Assembly (NCBI GenBank): GCA_017556745.1
Contig: JAFYMF010000004.1
Coordinates: 22,435 to 86,434 of the forward strand
DNA length: 64,000 nt
Direction: 5' to 3'
Origin: Clostridia bacterium
GTDB taxonomy: Bacteria; Bacillota; Clostridia; Oscillospirales; CAG-272
The position numbers and the translations under genes were made by a program. Under the pieces are notes generated by a model. The model had not been told where the DNA came from. It did no database searches and worked only from the letters and a program-made list of their open reading frames with translations. Positions 8,777 to 17,132 of the stretch are shown here, in pieces. The stretch's first letter is position 1; every line of letters starts with the position of its first letter.

Positions 8777-9560
8777 TTGTATCCTCCTTTACACCCAGAG
8801 CCTCGGCAAGAAGCTCGGTGAAGTATACCACAGGGACATCAGCACCGTTTTTCATAAGATTATATTTGCAAAGAGGGCAAGCGGTGATTATCATATCAGC
8901 TCCCTGCGCCTTTGCATTTCGGATAACGTCCCCGCTCTTCTTTTTCGCAAGCTCGGGGCTCTCCATTACAACGTATCCGCCACAGCACTCATTGCGATTG
9001 CCGTAGATTACAGGTTCAGCACCCATAGCGCGGATCATGTCTTCCATAATTGTGGGATTCTCGGGGTCATCCATCTTCATAACAGATCCGGGTCTGAGAA
9101 GAAGGCACCCATAATAAGCGGCGATCTTCTTACCGCTGAGAGGCTTAACTACCTTCTCGCGAAGAGCATCAAAACCTACGATGTCACGAAGCATCTCAAG
9201 ATAATGGTAAACGGTGGTGCTTCCGTCATATCCACCCTCTGATGCCATATATCTGTTTACCTTACTGCTGAACTCAGCGTCGTTTTGCATCGCGTTGTTT
9301 GTCTGCTTTACTACATTGTGACAGGCGGAGCATACCGTTATAAGATCCTGCTCCTTGTCCTTTGCGGCTTTAAGTATTCTTACTGAGGAAAGCTTTGTGG
9401 CGATCTCGTCACGTGCGGTAGTGAATACACCACCGCAGCACTGCCAGTTTTCGATCTCCTCCAGAGAAATACCCAGAGCCTCAGCGGAACGGATCGCATA
9501 CCTGTCAAGATCCTTTGCCTTGTTTTTCAAGGTACAACCGGGGAAATAACTAAATTTCAT
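8769..9560 (-). CDS. hdrB: HdrB, CCG-domain (non-cubane FeS) subunit
   Basis: This 263-residue protein has two complete CCG domains. The first is Cys9, Cys41-Cys42 and Cys77-x2-Cys80. The second runs from YYGC through NECCGG to CPLC near the C-terminus. In methanogen HdrB such domains hold the two non-cubane [4Fe-4S] clusters that cleave the CoM-S-S-CoB disulfide. Both are intact here, so the active site is probably functional. I chose ATG 9560 with GGAG upstream; an in-frame TTG at 9572 overlaps that site. It lies 70 nt downstream of fumC. Its true acceptor here (a disulfide, or direct transfer to the fumarate reductase FeS subunit) cannot be read from sequence. Confidence 0.9.
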   Translation of the reverse strand: MKFSYFPGCTLKNKAKDLDRYAIRSAEALGISLEEIENWQCCGGVFTTARDEIATKLSSVRILKAAKDKEQDLITVCSACHNVVKQTNNAMQNDAEFSSKVNRYMASEGGYDGSTTVYHYLEMLRDIVGFDALREKVVKPLSGKKIAAYYGCLLLRPGSVMKMDDPENPTIMEDMIRAMGAEPVIYGNRNECCGGYVVMESPELAKKKSGDVIRNAKAQGADMIITACPLCKYNLMKNGADVPVVYFTELLAEALGVKEDTNE

Positions 9561-9630
9561 AATAATCTCCAATCAGCCTTTCGGCTGTACAATATTTTAA
9601 CGGAAAATATCTATTATAGGTTACTACCGA

Positions 9631-11007
9631 TCAGACCATCTCTTCCGGATGGAATACTTCGTCGAATTTTTCGGCGGTGAGGAAACCAAGCTCAACACAA
9701 GCTTCTTTGAGCGAGATGTTGTCCTTATATGCCTTCTTTGCGGTCTTTGCTGCGTTCTCATATCCGATATAGGGATTGAGAGCGGTAACGAGCATAAGAG
9801 AGTTGTGAAGGTTATGATGCATCTTCTCTTTGTTTGCGGTAATTCCTACAGCGCAGTTCTTGTTGAATGATACGATCGCTTCAGAGAGAAGTCTTGATGA
9901 CTGAAGGAAATTGTAGATGCACACAGGCATAAATACGTTAAGCTCAAAGTTACCCTGAGATGCTGCCATGCCTACTGCAACATCATTACCCATTACCTGA
10001 ACAGCAACCATGGTTACTGCCTCACACTGAGTGGGGTTTACCTTACCGGGCATAATGGAAGAGCCGGGCTCGTTCTCGGGGATAAAGATCTCGCCGAGAC
10101 CGTCGCGGGGACCGGAAGCAAGCCAACGTATATCGTTTGCTATTTTCATCATGTCACACGCCAGTGCCTTGATCGCGCCGTGCGCAAACACAAGCTCATC
10201 CTTTGAGGTGAGTGCATGAAACTTGTTTTCTGCGGTAATAAAGGGCTTGCCGGTGAGCTCTGCAACAGTACTTGCCACCTTCTCGGAGAAGCCTGCGGGA
10301 GCGTTAAGACCGGTACCTACAGCGGTACCGCCGAGAGCAAGCTCGTAAAGAGGAGCTATGGAACGGCGGATAAGCTCAATATCTTTCTCAAGGCTGCTTC
10401 TCCAGCCGCTGATCTCCTGGCTGAACTTAATGGGGGTTGCATCCTGAAGGTGAGTTCTTCCGCTCTTAACAATACCCTCGTTCTCAGCCTCAAGACGCTT
10501 GAAGGTAGCGATGAGCTCCTCTGTGGCGGGAATAAGCTTCTTCTCAAGAGAGAGAACAGCCGCAATATGCATAGCGGTGGGGAATGTGTCGTTTGAAGAC
10601 TGGCTCATATTGATATCGTCGTTGGGATGAAGGAGCTTCTTGTCTGCGATCTCGTTGCCGCGGTTTGCAATAACCTCGTTTGCGTTCATGTTAGACTGAG
10701 TACCTGAACCGGTCTGCCATACAACGAGAGGGAAGTGGTCATTAAGCTGTCCTGCAATGACCTCGTCACAAGCTTGGCTGATAGCAGAAAGCTTCTCGTC
10801 GGTCATCTTCTCGGGCTTGAGAGAATTATTTGCTATTGCGGCGGCCTTCTTGAGAATGCCGAATGCGTGTGTGATCTCACGGGGCATGATCTCGATGCCC
10901 TCACCGATTTTGAAATTCTGATGGCTTCGCTCGGTCTGTGCCGCCCAGTACTTGTCAGCGGGAACCTGTACTTCGCCCATTGAGTCATGTTCAATACGAT
11001 AGTTCAT
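9631..11007 (-). CDS. fumC: Class II fumarate hydratase
   Basis: This 458-residue protein has the standard length for the class II fumarase/aspartase superfamily. The signature GSSIMPGKVNP lies near 315-325, and the fumarase-type SGRTHLQDATP and TGSGTQSNMN segments are present. It hydrates fumarate to malate reversibly; here the direction is probably malate to fumarate, feeding fumarate reduction encoded downstream. It is the first gene of the operon, with AGAGGT before ATG 11007 and a promoter ~150 nt upstream. Aspartase is the main alternative, but the SS-loop and context favour fumarase. Confidence 0.92.
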   Translation of the reverse strand: MNYRIEHDSMGEVQVPADKYWAAQTERSHQNFKIGEGIEIMPREITHAFGILKKAAAIANNSLKPEKMTDEKLSAISQACDEVIAGQLNDHFPLVVWQTGSGTQSNMNANEVIANRGNEIADKKLLHPNDDINMSQSSNDTFPTAMHIAAVLSLEKKLIPATEELIATFKRLEAENEGIVKSGRTHLQDATPIKFSQEISGWRSSLEKDIELIRRSIAPLYELALGGTAVGTGLNAPAGFSEKVASTVAELTGKPFITAENKFHALTSKDELVFAHGAIKALACDMMKIANDIRWLASGPRDGLGEIFIPENEPGSSIMPGKVNPTQCEAVTMVAVQVMGNDVAVGMAASQGNFELNVFMPVCIYNFLQSSRLLSEAIVSFNKNCAVGITANKEKMHHNLHNSLMLVTALNPYIGYENAAKTAKKAYKDNISLKEACVELGFLTAEKFDEVFHPEEMV

Positions 11008-11157
11008 AGCATATACCTCTGATAGAATATTAATGTTATGTGTAATTAAATTCAGTATTTGTTACGGAGTCCGGATAGACCCGATGGAGTTTTTTATCCG
11101 AGATTGGGTGGTCGGGTGGAACACTCGTCTTTTTGTCGAATAAAAACTTTTCCCCAC

Positions 11158-11186
11158 ATTATAATATTATACTCTAATATAATCAA
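11158..11186 (-). promoter_or_regulatory. Promoter of the fumC-hdr-flx-frd operon
   Basis: On the minus strand a TTGATT -35 box (11181-11186) is spaced 17 nt from a TATAAT -10 box (11158-11163). It would give a 5' leader of about 140 nt before fumC. The leader holds an inverted repeat CGGATA/TATCCG around 11072-11098 and several G-rich blocks, so it may be structured. No known riboswitch was recognised. The rest of the 11008-11317 gap is AT-rich and shows nothing else clear. Confidence 0.65.
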
Positions 11187-11317
11187 ATTTTCAATATTTT
11201 AGCGACTATTGTTTATAATTTAACGATTTTTCTGTATTTTACCATTTATAGTGGACGAGAAATAGTGAAAAGGTATATTTTTTGTAATAAATAATACTTT
11301 TTAGGATAAAATGCCAC

Positions 11318-11590
11318 ATGAAAAATGGTTCTGTTCAGATTGGTTTCGCAGATCCATATAGGGTTCACAATCAATCAGAATATACCGGCGAGGTCAAAGA
11401 CATTATTTACTTATGGACATGGGATAATATCGATGAAACTACACATCAATTGGTTGGGAATGGAGATGACAAATACAGCCAAACATATATTCCTGTTAAG
11501 ATCGAGTATATTACTCAAATAGATGCCATTGTTTTTTCTAATCCTCGTTGGGGTGGGTTGCTAACTAATAAGTTCTATATTGACAAATGA
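11318..11590 (+). CDS. Hypothetical 90-residue protein at the island edge
   Basis: A 90-residue ORF starts at ATG 11318 with AGGAT 11 nt upstream, and a good terminator follows 14 nt after its stop. No signal peptide, membrane segment or known motif is seen; it is rich in Tyr, Trp and Asn. The high AT content and different codon use compared with fumC fit an accessory region. It could be an intact small gene or the C-terminal remnant of a longer one: the reading frame is open only back to 11291. Confidence 0.5.
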   Translation: MKNGSVQIGFADPYRVHNQSEYTGEVKDIIYLWTWDNIDETTHQLVGNGDDKYSQTYIPVKIEYITQIDAIVFSNPRWGGLLTNKFYIDK

Positions 11591-11603
11591 CAAAATAACC
11601 TTG

Positions 11604-11635
11604 TAGGCTGGGCACGCGATGTCCAGCCTATTTTC
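11604..11635 (+). terminator. Rho-independent terminator after the 90-aa ORF
   Basis: Arms TAGGCTGGGCA (11604-11614) and TGTCCAGCCTA (11620-11630) form an 11-bp stem with one G-T pair and a CGCGA loop, followed by TTTTCG. It supports transcription of the upstream small ORF. Confidence 0.7.
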
Positions 11636-11641
11636 GCGTTT

Positions 11642-12128
11642 TCAAGTGGTCAAAATGACCACTTGATTCTCAATCACCTTATCATAGAGTGATTTTTGTT
11701 TTGCGAAAATTATATGTTTAAAATATTCTCGAACATATCGAAAAACAACCGATAATCGAGAGTAATATAAACACTCGTTTTGGTGGTGGTCGCTGCGACC
11801 ACCACCATTTTTACCTTTCGGAACAATGCTTCGGAACAATATCAAAAAAATACCGACATTATTCCGAAACTTTTCGATATTGTTCCGAAAGTGAATATTC
11901 GCTTTATTCGCTCTGTTTTAGACACACATTTCAACTTCTAATCTCAAAACACAATCAAAATTCGCTGAAAATTCGCTTTTTCACTCTACGAAAGCGAATT
12001 TTTATTTTCAAGTTATCAAAAGGATAACTTGATTTCAAGTGCTCATTTTGCGCACTTGATCGCTAAAGTGGAGTGGGCTGGGTCGCGGAGACCCACCCCA
12101 AAATCAATGGGTCAAAATGACCACTTGA
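11642..12128. repeat. Family of TCAAGT...ACTTGA hairpins
   Basis: Three short palindromes share the ends TCAAGT and ACTTGA: 11642-11666 (10-11 bp perfect stem around AAA), 12008-12032 (10 bp) and 12035-12059 (8 bp). A fourth, partial copy at 12110-12128 is identical to the last 19 nt of the first. The stem interiors differ but keep pairing (GGTC/GACC, TATC/GATA), so the fold rather than the base sequence is kept. No gene is present in this stretch. Confidence 0.75.
11781..11807. repeat. Perfect 12-bp GC-rich hairpin
   Basis: TGGTGGTGGTCG and CGACCACCACCA flank a CTG loop. The hairpin is followed by TTTTTACC, so it may end transcription, but no gene ends just before it. Confidence 0.6.
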
Positions 12129-12210
12129 TTTTCTATCGGAACAATACCGAAAAAGTCGGTGGTATTGTTCCGAATATAGTTCCGCATATTGTTCCGAATA
12201 TAGTTCCGAT
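11817..12210. repeat. Cluster of TTCGGAACAAT / ATTGTTCCGAA repeats
   Basis: The motif occurs on both strands at least seven times: 11817-11827, 11830-11840, about 11859-11868 (one mismatch), 11879-11889, 12136-12146, 12163-12173 and 12188-12198. Two arrangements form long inverted repeats: 14 bp (11830-11843 with 11876-11889) and 13 bp (12136-12148 with 12161-12173). A 21-bp direct repeat is at 12164-12184 and 12188-12208. Between the groups, 11970-12005 holds a further hairpin (AAAATTCGCTTT/AAAGCGAATTTT). The layout resembles operators or iterons just upstream of the HTH gene. Confidence 0.75.
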
Positions 12211-12277
12211 AGCATTTTCCCATCCACATAAACTTGTAAATTTTTTATCGCTTTTCTGCACTATTCCGCAATAACAC

Positions 12278-12307
12278 TTGTTTTTTTGTCAAATTTTGTG
12301 CTATAAT
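12278..12307 (+). promoter_or_regulatory. Promoter of the island HTH gene (extended -10)
   Basis: TGCTATAAT gives an extended -10 box (TATAAT at 12302-12307) with a weak TTGTTT -35 at 12278-12283, 18 nt apart. It lies 39 nt before the HTH gene and directly after the repeat cluster. Confidence 0.55.
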
Positions 12308-12345
12308 GAAAATGTATTATTATATCTATCAGGAGAGTCATAAAA

Positions 12346-12543
12346 ATGCAAGAAATGAATCAGATCCCTGAACGTTGGTATTCTACCAAAGAAATGTGTG
12401 CCTATCTTGGCGTGACACGCGACACCCTGCTTGCTTGGATAAACGATAAAGGTATGCCCGCCCACAAGGTCGGTCGCGGCTGGAAGTATAAACCCAGCGA
12501 GGTCGATGAGTGGATAAAGAGTGGTAAAGCAGCGGATAATTAA
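12346..12543 (+). CDS. Excisionase-family helix-turn-helix protein
   Basis: This 65-residue protein is essentially one winged HTH_17 (excisionase/MerR-like) domain: YSTKEMCAYLGVTRDTLLAWI is the helix-turn-helix, and VGRGWKYKPSEVDEWI is the wing and last helix. AGGAG precedes ATG 12346. Such proteins act as excisionases of mobile elements or as small transcription regulators. No integrase is visible in the window, so regulation of the island (perhaps through the repeats just upstream) is as likely as excision. Confidence 0.8.
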   Translation: MQEMNQIPERWYSTKEMCAYLGVTRDTLLAWINDKGMPAHKVGRGWKYKPSEVDEWIKSGKAADN

Positions 12544-12592
12544 AGTATTGTTAGAAAAATACTTGTTTGTAATCAGTAAGGAGCGTGATTGA

Positions 12593-14329
12593 ATGAATAG
12601 TACTGAAATATTGGACTTGTTACGGTATGGGGAAAATATTAACTTGGAATGTAAAAAGGCAGAAGCTAATTTGCCTAATTCTGTATGGGAAACATATTCG
12701 TCATTTGCAAATACAGATGGTGGTGTTATACTATTTGGAGTCGAAGAGCATCGCAAAGAAATTGATTTTGATAAAAGATTTACGTTTGTTTCGATAAATA
12801 ATCCAGCTCAACGGATTGTTGATTTTTGGAACACCATCAACAGCGAGAAAGTAAGTGCAAATATTTTGGTCGATGCAGATGTGGGTGCTTGTGACGTTAA
12901 TGGCTGTACAATTATATGGATTCGTGTGCCAATAGCCAACTATAAACAACGCCCCATCTATCTCAACGGAAACCCCATAAAAGGAAGTTTTAAGAGAAAC
13001 CACGAGGGAGATTATCATTGTACCGAAGAAGAAGTTAAAGCTATGCTACGTGATGCCAGTGATGCTGGAAATGACGGAGGATTGCTAATTGGCTATACTA
13101 TGGATGACATTGACATGAATTCCCTTCGTTCTTATCGTATTGAATTTGAGCATAGAAATCCAGATCACGTATGGAACGGCGAAGACGACCAAAGCTTTTT
13201 AAGACATATGGGTGGATATGCTATAGATCGTACAACTGGTAAGGGGTGGCTAACATCCGCAGGTTTGCTTATGTTTGGAAAAGGAATTTCTGTGCGTGAA
13301 AGATTTGACAATATTAGGATGGATTACATCGATGAAAGTAATCTTATACCCGGTAGTCGTTGGAGTGATCGCTTGACATATGATGGCATGTGGGAAAACA
13401 ATCTCTACAATTTTATGCGCCAAGTAACGCCTAAATTAGTAGCTGGAATCAAACGTCCGTTCAAACTTGAAGGAATGGTCCGTGTAGATGACACACCAAT
13501 TCATAGAGCGATTCGCGAAGCCATTGTTAACATGATGATCCATAGTGATTACTTGATCACAGGTGTCTTAAAAATAATCAAGACAGACAATGGATATTTG
13601 TTTTCCAATCCCGGAAGCTTAAAATTATCAATTCAAAGCATCTATGAAGGTGGGCATTCTGTTGCCCGAAACCCTCGACTGCAAACCATGTTTAGAATGA
13701 TCGGGTATGGTGATAATATAGGCTCTGGTTTCCCGACAATATTAAATGCATGGGGTGAGGAAAATTGGAGAAAGCCTGATTTAAGACAGCACGAAGAACT
13801 TCAGCAAGTAGATTTGAGGCTTTGGACAATTTCGTTAATGCCTCAAGAATGCACGGACTATTTGTGCAATTTATATGGATGGGTTTATCTAAATCTTCAA
13901 AGCGAAGAACAAATCATTCTTGGAACTGCTTACTTGGAATCAAGTGTAACCAATAGCAGATTACAATCCATTCTTGAAATGAATAGTATAGAAATTGGAC
14001 ACCTACTCTCATCGCTTGTTACAAAAAACATATTGCTTGCAATACGAAAAGGCAGATGGACAAGTTATCGATTAAATACTGAATATATAATCCCCGGTGA
14101 GCAACTTCAAGTTGAAGATGTATCTTCTGAAATAAGTTTCAAAAATGACACAGACAAAATTATTTACCAGTATATTGTGACAAATGGCTTTATTACATCC
14201 CCTCAAATACTGGGGATCACTAAAATAAAAACCTCTCAAGGTGCAAATGTAGCTTTGGGTAGATTGATGAGCGCAAATTTGATAAAAAAAGTTCGTAAAG
14301 GACGACAATTTATTTACGAACTAAATTAA
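12593..14329 (+). CDS. AlbA_2/Schlafen-domain ATP-binding regulator (COG2865-like)
   Basis: This 578-residue protein begins with an AlbA_2 (Schlafen-like) domain at ~15-150 (LECKKAEANLPNSVWETYSS, FANTDGGVILFGVEE). A divergent AAA_4-type region follows (HRAIREAIVNMMIHSDY, then FSNPGSL and GYGDNIGSGFP near 380-395). The C-terminal ~100 residues look like a winged-helix domain. ATG 12593 follows AAGGAG, 49 nt from the HTH gene. This family is common in genomic islands, with roles in regulation or defence not settled; Schlafen-type domains occur in nucleases and antiphage proteins. It is AT-rich compared with the core genes around it. Confidence 0.8.
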   Translation: MNSTEILDLLRYGENINLECKKAEANLPNSVWETYSSFANTDGGVILFGVEEHRKEIDFDKRFTFVSINNPAQRIVDFWNTINSEKVSANILVDADVGACDVNGCTIIWIRVPIANYKQRPIYLNGNPIKGSFKRNHEGDYHCTEEEVKAMLRDASDAGNDGGLLIGYTMDDIDMNSLRSYRIEFEHRNPDHVWNGEDDQSFLRHMGGYAIDRTTGKGWLTSAGLLMFGKGISVRERFDNIRMDYIDESNLIPGSRWSDRLTYDGMWENNLYNFMRQVTPKLVAGIKRPFKLEGMVRVDDTPIHRAIREAIVNMMIHSDYLITGVLKIIKTDNGYLFSNPGSLKLSIQSIYEGGHSVARNPRLQTMFRMIGYGDNIGSGFPTILNAWGEENWRKPDLRQHEELQQVDLRLWTISLMPQECTDYLCNLYGWVYLNLQSEEQIILGTAYLESSVTNSRLQSILEMNSIEIGHLLSSLVTKNILLAIRKGRWTSYRLNTEYIIPGEQLQVEDVSSEISFKNDTDKIIYQYIVTNGFITSPQILGITKIKTSQGANVALGRLMSANLIKKVRKGRQFIYELN

Positions 14330-14349
14330 CAAACTATTACGCCAAATAC

Positions 14350-14432
14350 AAAACACCAACTAAATATCATCCAATACACCAACTACTGGGTTGGTGTATT
14401 AGGGATAACAATTGGTGTATCAGTTGGTGTAT
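14350..14432. repeat. TTGGTGTAT repeat cluster and hairpin
   Basis: An 11-bp inverted repeat (AATACACCAAC at 14373-14383, GTTGGTGTATT at 14390-14400) is followed by two more direct copies of TTGGTGTAT at 14412-14420 and 14424-14432. An inverted CACCAACTA copy lies near 14353. It fills the gap between the AlbA_2 gene and the pyrophosphohydrolase gene and looks like a multi-site operator; the inverted repeat might also terminate transcription. Confidence 0.65.
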
Positions 14433-14478
14433 TTCGCACTGAGTGGGTTGTATGCACACATTGAAAGGCAGAAAAACA

Positions 14479-14796
14479 ATGACCAAAATCTACAATAAAC
14501 TCGTTCGCGACCGTATTCCCGAAATCATTGAGGCATCCGGCGCAGAGTGCAAAACCGAAATTCTCTCTGACGAGAAGTATCTTGAAATGATTGACGCAAA
14601 GCTCGATGAAGAGCTTGCGGAATACCATAAGGATCAGAATATCGAAGAACTTGCTGACCTGCTCGAGGTTATTCGTGCAGCCACCATTGCTCGCGGATAT
14701 ACCCTTGAGGAGCTTGAGGTTGTAAGAGCAAATAAAGCTGAAAAGCGTGGCAGATTCGAGAAAAAGATTCTTTTGATTGAAACTATCGAAAAGTGA
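14479..14796 (+). CDS. MazG-like nucleoside triphosphate pyrophosphohydrolase
   Basis: This 105-residue all-alpha protein is of the MazG/phosphoribosyl-ATP pyrophosphohydrolase superfamily. The family opening KLVRDRIPEII is followed by the metal-binding pattern KLDEELAEY...EELADLLEVI, with the expected Glu and Asp residues. I chose ATG 14479; an in-frame ATG at 14443 lacks family similarity in its first 12 residues. It lies 9 nt before the nuclease-helicase gene, so the two are coupled. The family hydrolyses NTPs or dNTPs to monophosphates. In this setting a role in nucleotide depletion or clearing modified nucleotides is possible but unproven. Confidence 0.82.
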   Translation: MTKIYNKLVRDRIPEIIEASGAECKTEILSDEKYLEMIDAKLDEELAEYHKDQNIEELADLLEVIRAATIARGYTLEELEVVRANKAEKRGRFEKKILLIETIEK

Positions 14797-14805
14797 GGTG
14801 ATACT

Positions 14806-17100
14806 ATGGCTGAATACAGATCTGCATCGGGCAGTTCCGCCGAGGATCTGTTTATAGAGCTGTTTGCCGATACGTTCGGCGCAGAAAAAGCGGGATATCT
14901 GTATTCGCAGTATCCCTTCTATGACATTTATCAAAATGCGCGTTTTGCGGACTTTGTTCTTGAAAACGGCGCAACGCGCGTTGCCATCGAAATCGATGAC
15001 CAAGCATCTCACGATCCGAGGCATATTTCGGTGGACAAGTTCTGCGATGACCTTTTGAAGCAAAACAGTATGGTTCATCTCGGCTGGGATATCTACCGTT
15101 TTGCTGTTCGTCAAATGCAGAAGCAACCGGAAACGGTTAAGGATGAGCTCCGCGTATTTCTTGGCAACGATCCTCGGTTTAAGGAGATCGAGGATTACCT
15201 GCCTACCCAGCAAGGCAAGGCGCTTGACGGCGAGAAGCTGGAGCTTCGCGAATATCAGCAAGAGGCGCTTGCTTCCCTTGAGACTATGCGCGCGAACAAG
15301 GAGACCATTGCACTGCTTTATCACGCCACCGGCACCGGCAAAACCGTTACCGCTGTTATGGATGCGAAGCGTTGCGGTGGAAGAGTTCTGTTCGTAGCCC
15401 ACACAATGGAGTTGGTCAATCAGGCGTACAACACTTTTAAGAATCTGTGGAATACCGCTTCTGTCGGCAAATTTGCTGACGGCATAAAAGACACCGATTC
15501 GCATGTTATCTGTGGTAGTATTCAGAGTGTTGCCTTGAACATCGAACTCTTCCAAGATAATGACTTTGACTATATCATTATCGATGAGGCGCATCATGCC
15601 TCCGCTGATACATACCAAAAGGTTCTCGCCTATTTCAAACCCAAGTTTACGCTTGGGCTTACGGCTACTCCGGAACGTGCCGATGACACTAACATTCTTG
15701 AGATTTTCAAAAATACGGCACACAATTTGGACATCCAGACCGCTGTGGAAATCGGCGCACTCGTGCCCGTTCGTTGTATCCGAATTCACACCAATATTGA
15801 TATGACAAAGGTGCGCTTCAATAGCGTACAGTACAACATCCGAGACCTTGACGATAAGATATTCGTTCCCGAACGCAATCAGCTGATTGTGGACACGTGG
15901 CTGTCTTATGTAAAAAACAAGAGAACCGTTGTCTTCTGCGCTTCGGTCAAGCACGCCGAGCAGATTGCAAGGCTGTTCCAAAATGCCGGAATCGCCGCAC
16001 TTGCGGTGTCCGGTAGCATGAAAACATCAGAGCGAAATGAGCAGCTTGCCAAATTTGCAAGCGGTGATATTAAGGTGCTCTGCGCCTGCGACCTTCTCAA
16101 CGAAGGTTGGGACTGTCCTCAAACTGAGGTGCTGTTTATGGCAAGACCGACAATGTCGAAGGTGCTCTATACCCAGCAACTTGGTCGCGGTATGCGTAAC
16201 TGTGAAGGCAAATATCACCTCATGGTCTTTGATTTCGTAGATAACGCAAGCCAATATAATGCGCCGTATTCTATGCATCGCCTATTCAAGCTGAAGGACT
16301 ACCACGCAGGTGGAACAGTTCTCGGCAGAAAAGGCGATAGAGAGGCTGAGGCGGATCTGTATGCTAAAGGTGAGCGCCCCGACGCAGTAATTGATTATCC
16401 TGTGGATGCTACCGATTACGAAATCGTAGATATTTTCAATTGGCAAGAAGAAGCCGCAGGAATGATCAGCCAAATGGAATTTATCCGTCGTGTTGACGTT
16501 CAGTCCGAAACCATTGAACGATATGTTCGCGACGGAATGATCCTCCCCGACCTTGTTATCCCTATGGGCGAACACCGCACCTTTAAGTATTTCAAAGAAG
16601 AAACGCTTAAGGCATATGCCGAGCAGTACGGTTGGGAGCTAATTGACGATAGTAACCGTAAGGATCTGTTCATGGATATGATTGAAAAAATGACCATGGA
16701 TCACTCCTACAAGCCTGTACTCCTTAAGGCAATACTTACGTACGCCGACGCTAACGGTAGAGTGAAAATATCCGATATCGTTTCCTATTTCCGCTCTTTC
16801 TACGAATCGCGCCGTACCGCAGGTCTCGTTGTTGAAAAAGAAAATAGTATCTTCGCCAAGCCCGATTATACGGACAAGCAGGCTGAGCGCAATATTCTTT
16901 CCAACTCATTTAAGAGATTCGAGGATATGAATATGTTCAGACATACGAAAACACTCGGCGTTGTTGAAGTGGATTCTACTGTGTGGAAGAAACTGACCGA
17001 TGTGGAGAAAAGGTGGATCGAATCTATTTGCGATGAACGACTGGAGAAATATTATCAGCGGATAATTGGGATAGTATCGCAAAACTCGAATAAATCATGA
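14806..17100 (+). CDS. Nuclease-SF2 helicase fusion
   Basis: This 764-residue protein has an N-terminal PD-(D/E)xK-like domain (Asp49, IEID at 61-64, Lys78, then HLGWDIYRF), resembling DUF559/Vsr-type nucleases. The helicase core has Walker A ATGTGKT (174-180), DEAH (260-263), TATPE (286-290) and motif VI QQLGRGMR near 465. A ~250-residue C-terminal region is unassigned. It would couple ATP-driven translocation on DNA or RNA to cleavage. It is coupled to the pyrophosphohydrolase gene upstream and lies 32 nt from the DUF2971 gene. The nuclease call depends on pattern only; the helicase call is firm. Confidence 0.85.
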   Translation: MAEYRSASGSSAEDLFIELFADTFGAEKAGYLYSQYPFYDIYQNARFADFVLENGATRVAIEIDDQASHDPRHISVDKFCDDLLKQNSMVHLGWDIYRFAVRQMQKQPETVKDELRVFLGNDPRFKEIEDYLPTQQGKALDGEKLELREYQQEALASLETMRANKETIALLYHATGTGKTVTAVMDAKRCGGRVLFVAHTMELVNQAYNTFKNLWNTASVGKFADGIKDTDSHVICGSIQSVALNIELFQDNDFDYIIIDEAHHASADTYQKVLAYFKPKFTLGLTATPERADDTNILEIFKNTAHNLDIQTAVEIGALVPVRCIRIHTNIDMTKVRFNSVQYNIRDLDDKIFVPERNQLIVDTWLSYVKNKRTVVFCASVKHAEQIARLFQNAGIAALAVSGSMKTSERNEQLAKFASGDIKVLCACDLLNEGWDCPQTEVLFMARPTMSKVLYTQQLGRGMRNCEGKYHLMVFDFVDNASQYNAPYSMHRLFKLKDYHAGGTVLGRKGDREAEADLYAKGERPDAVIDYPVDATDYEIVDIFNWQEEAAGMISQMEFIRRVDVQSETIERYVRDGMILPDLVIPMGEHRTFKYFKEETLKAYAEQYGWELIDDSNRKDLFMDMIEKMTMDHSYKPVLLKAILTYADANGRVKISDIVSYFRSFYESRRTAGLVVEKENSIFAKPDYTDKQAERNILSNSFKRFEDMNMFRHTKTLGVVEVDSTVWKKLTDVEKRWIESICDERLEKYYQRIIGIVSQNSNKS

Positions 17101-17132
17101 AGATGTGTAATCGACTGAAATGAGGTAAAAAT

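Noticed and set aside
12029..12274. 81-residue ORF in the repeat block
   Set aside because: Its sequence (repeats of IVPNIVPH type) is produced by translating the ATTGTTCCG repeats, and it has no ribosome-binding site.
11604..12345. CRISPR array
   Set aside because: The repeats are palindromes of different kinds with uneven spacing. There are no regular spacers and no cas genes.
14383..15981. 532-residue open frame on the minus strand
   Set aside because: It lies antisense to the pyrophosphohydrolase and helicase genes, whose protein motifs are clear. Its translation has no family features, and it reflects codon bias of the real genes.
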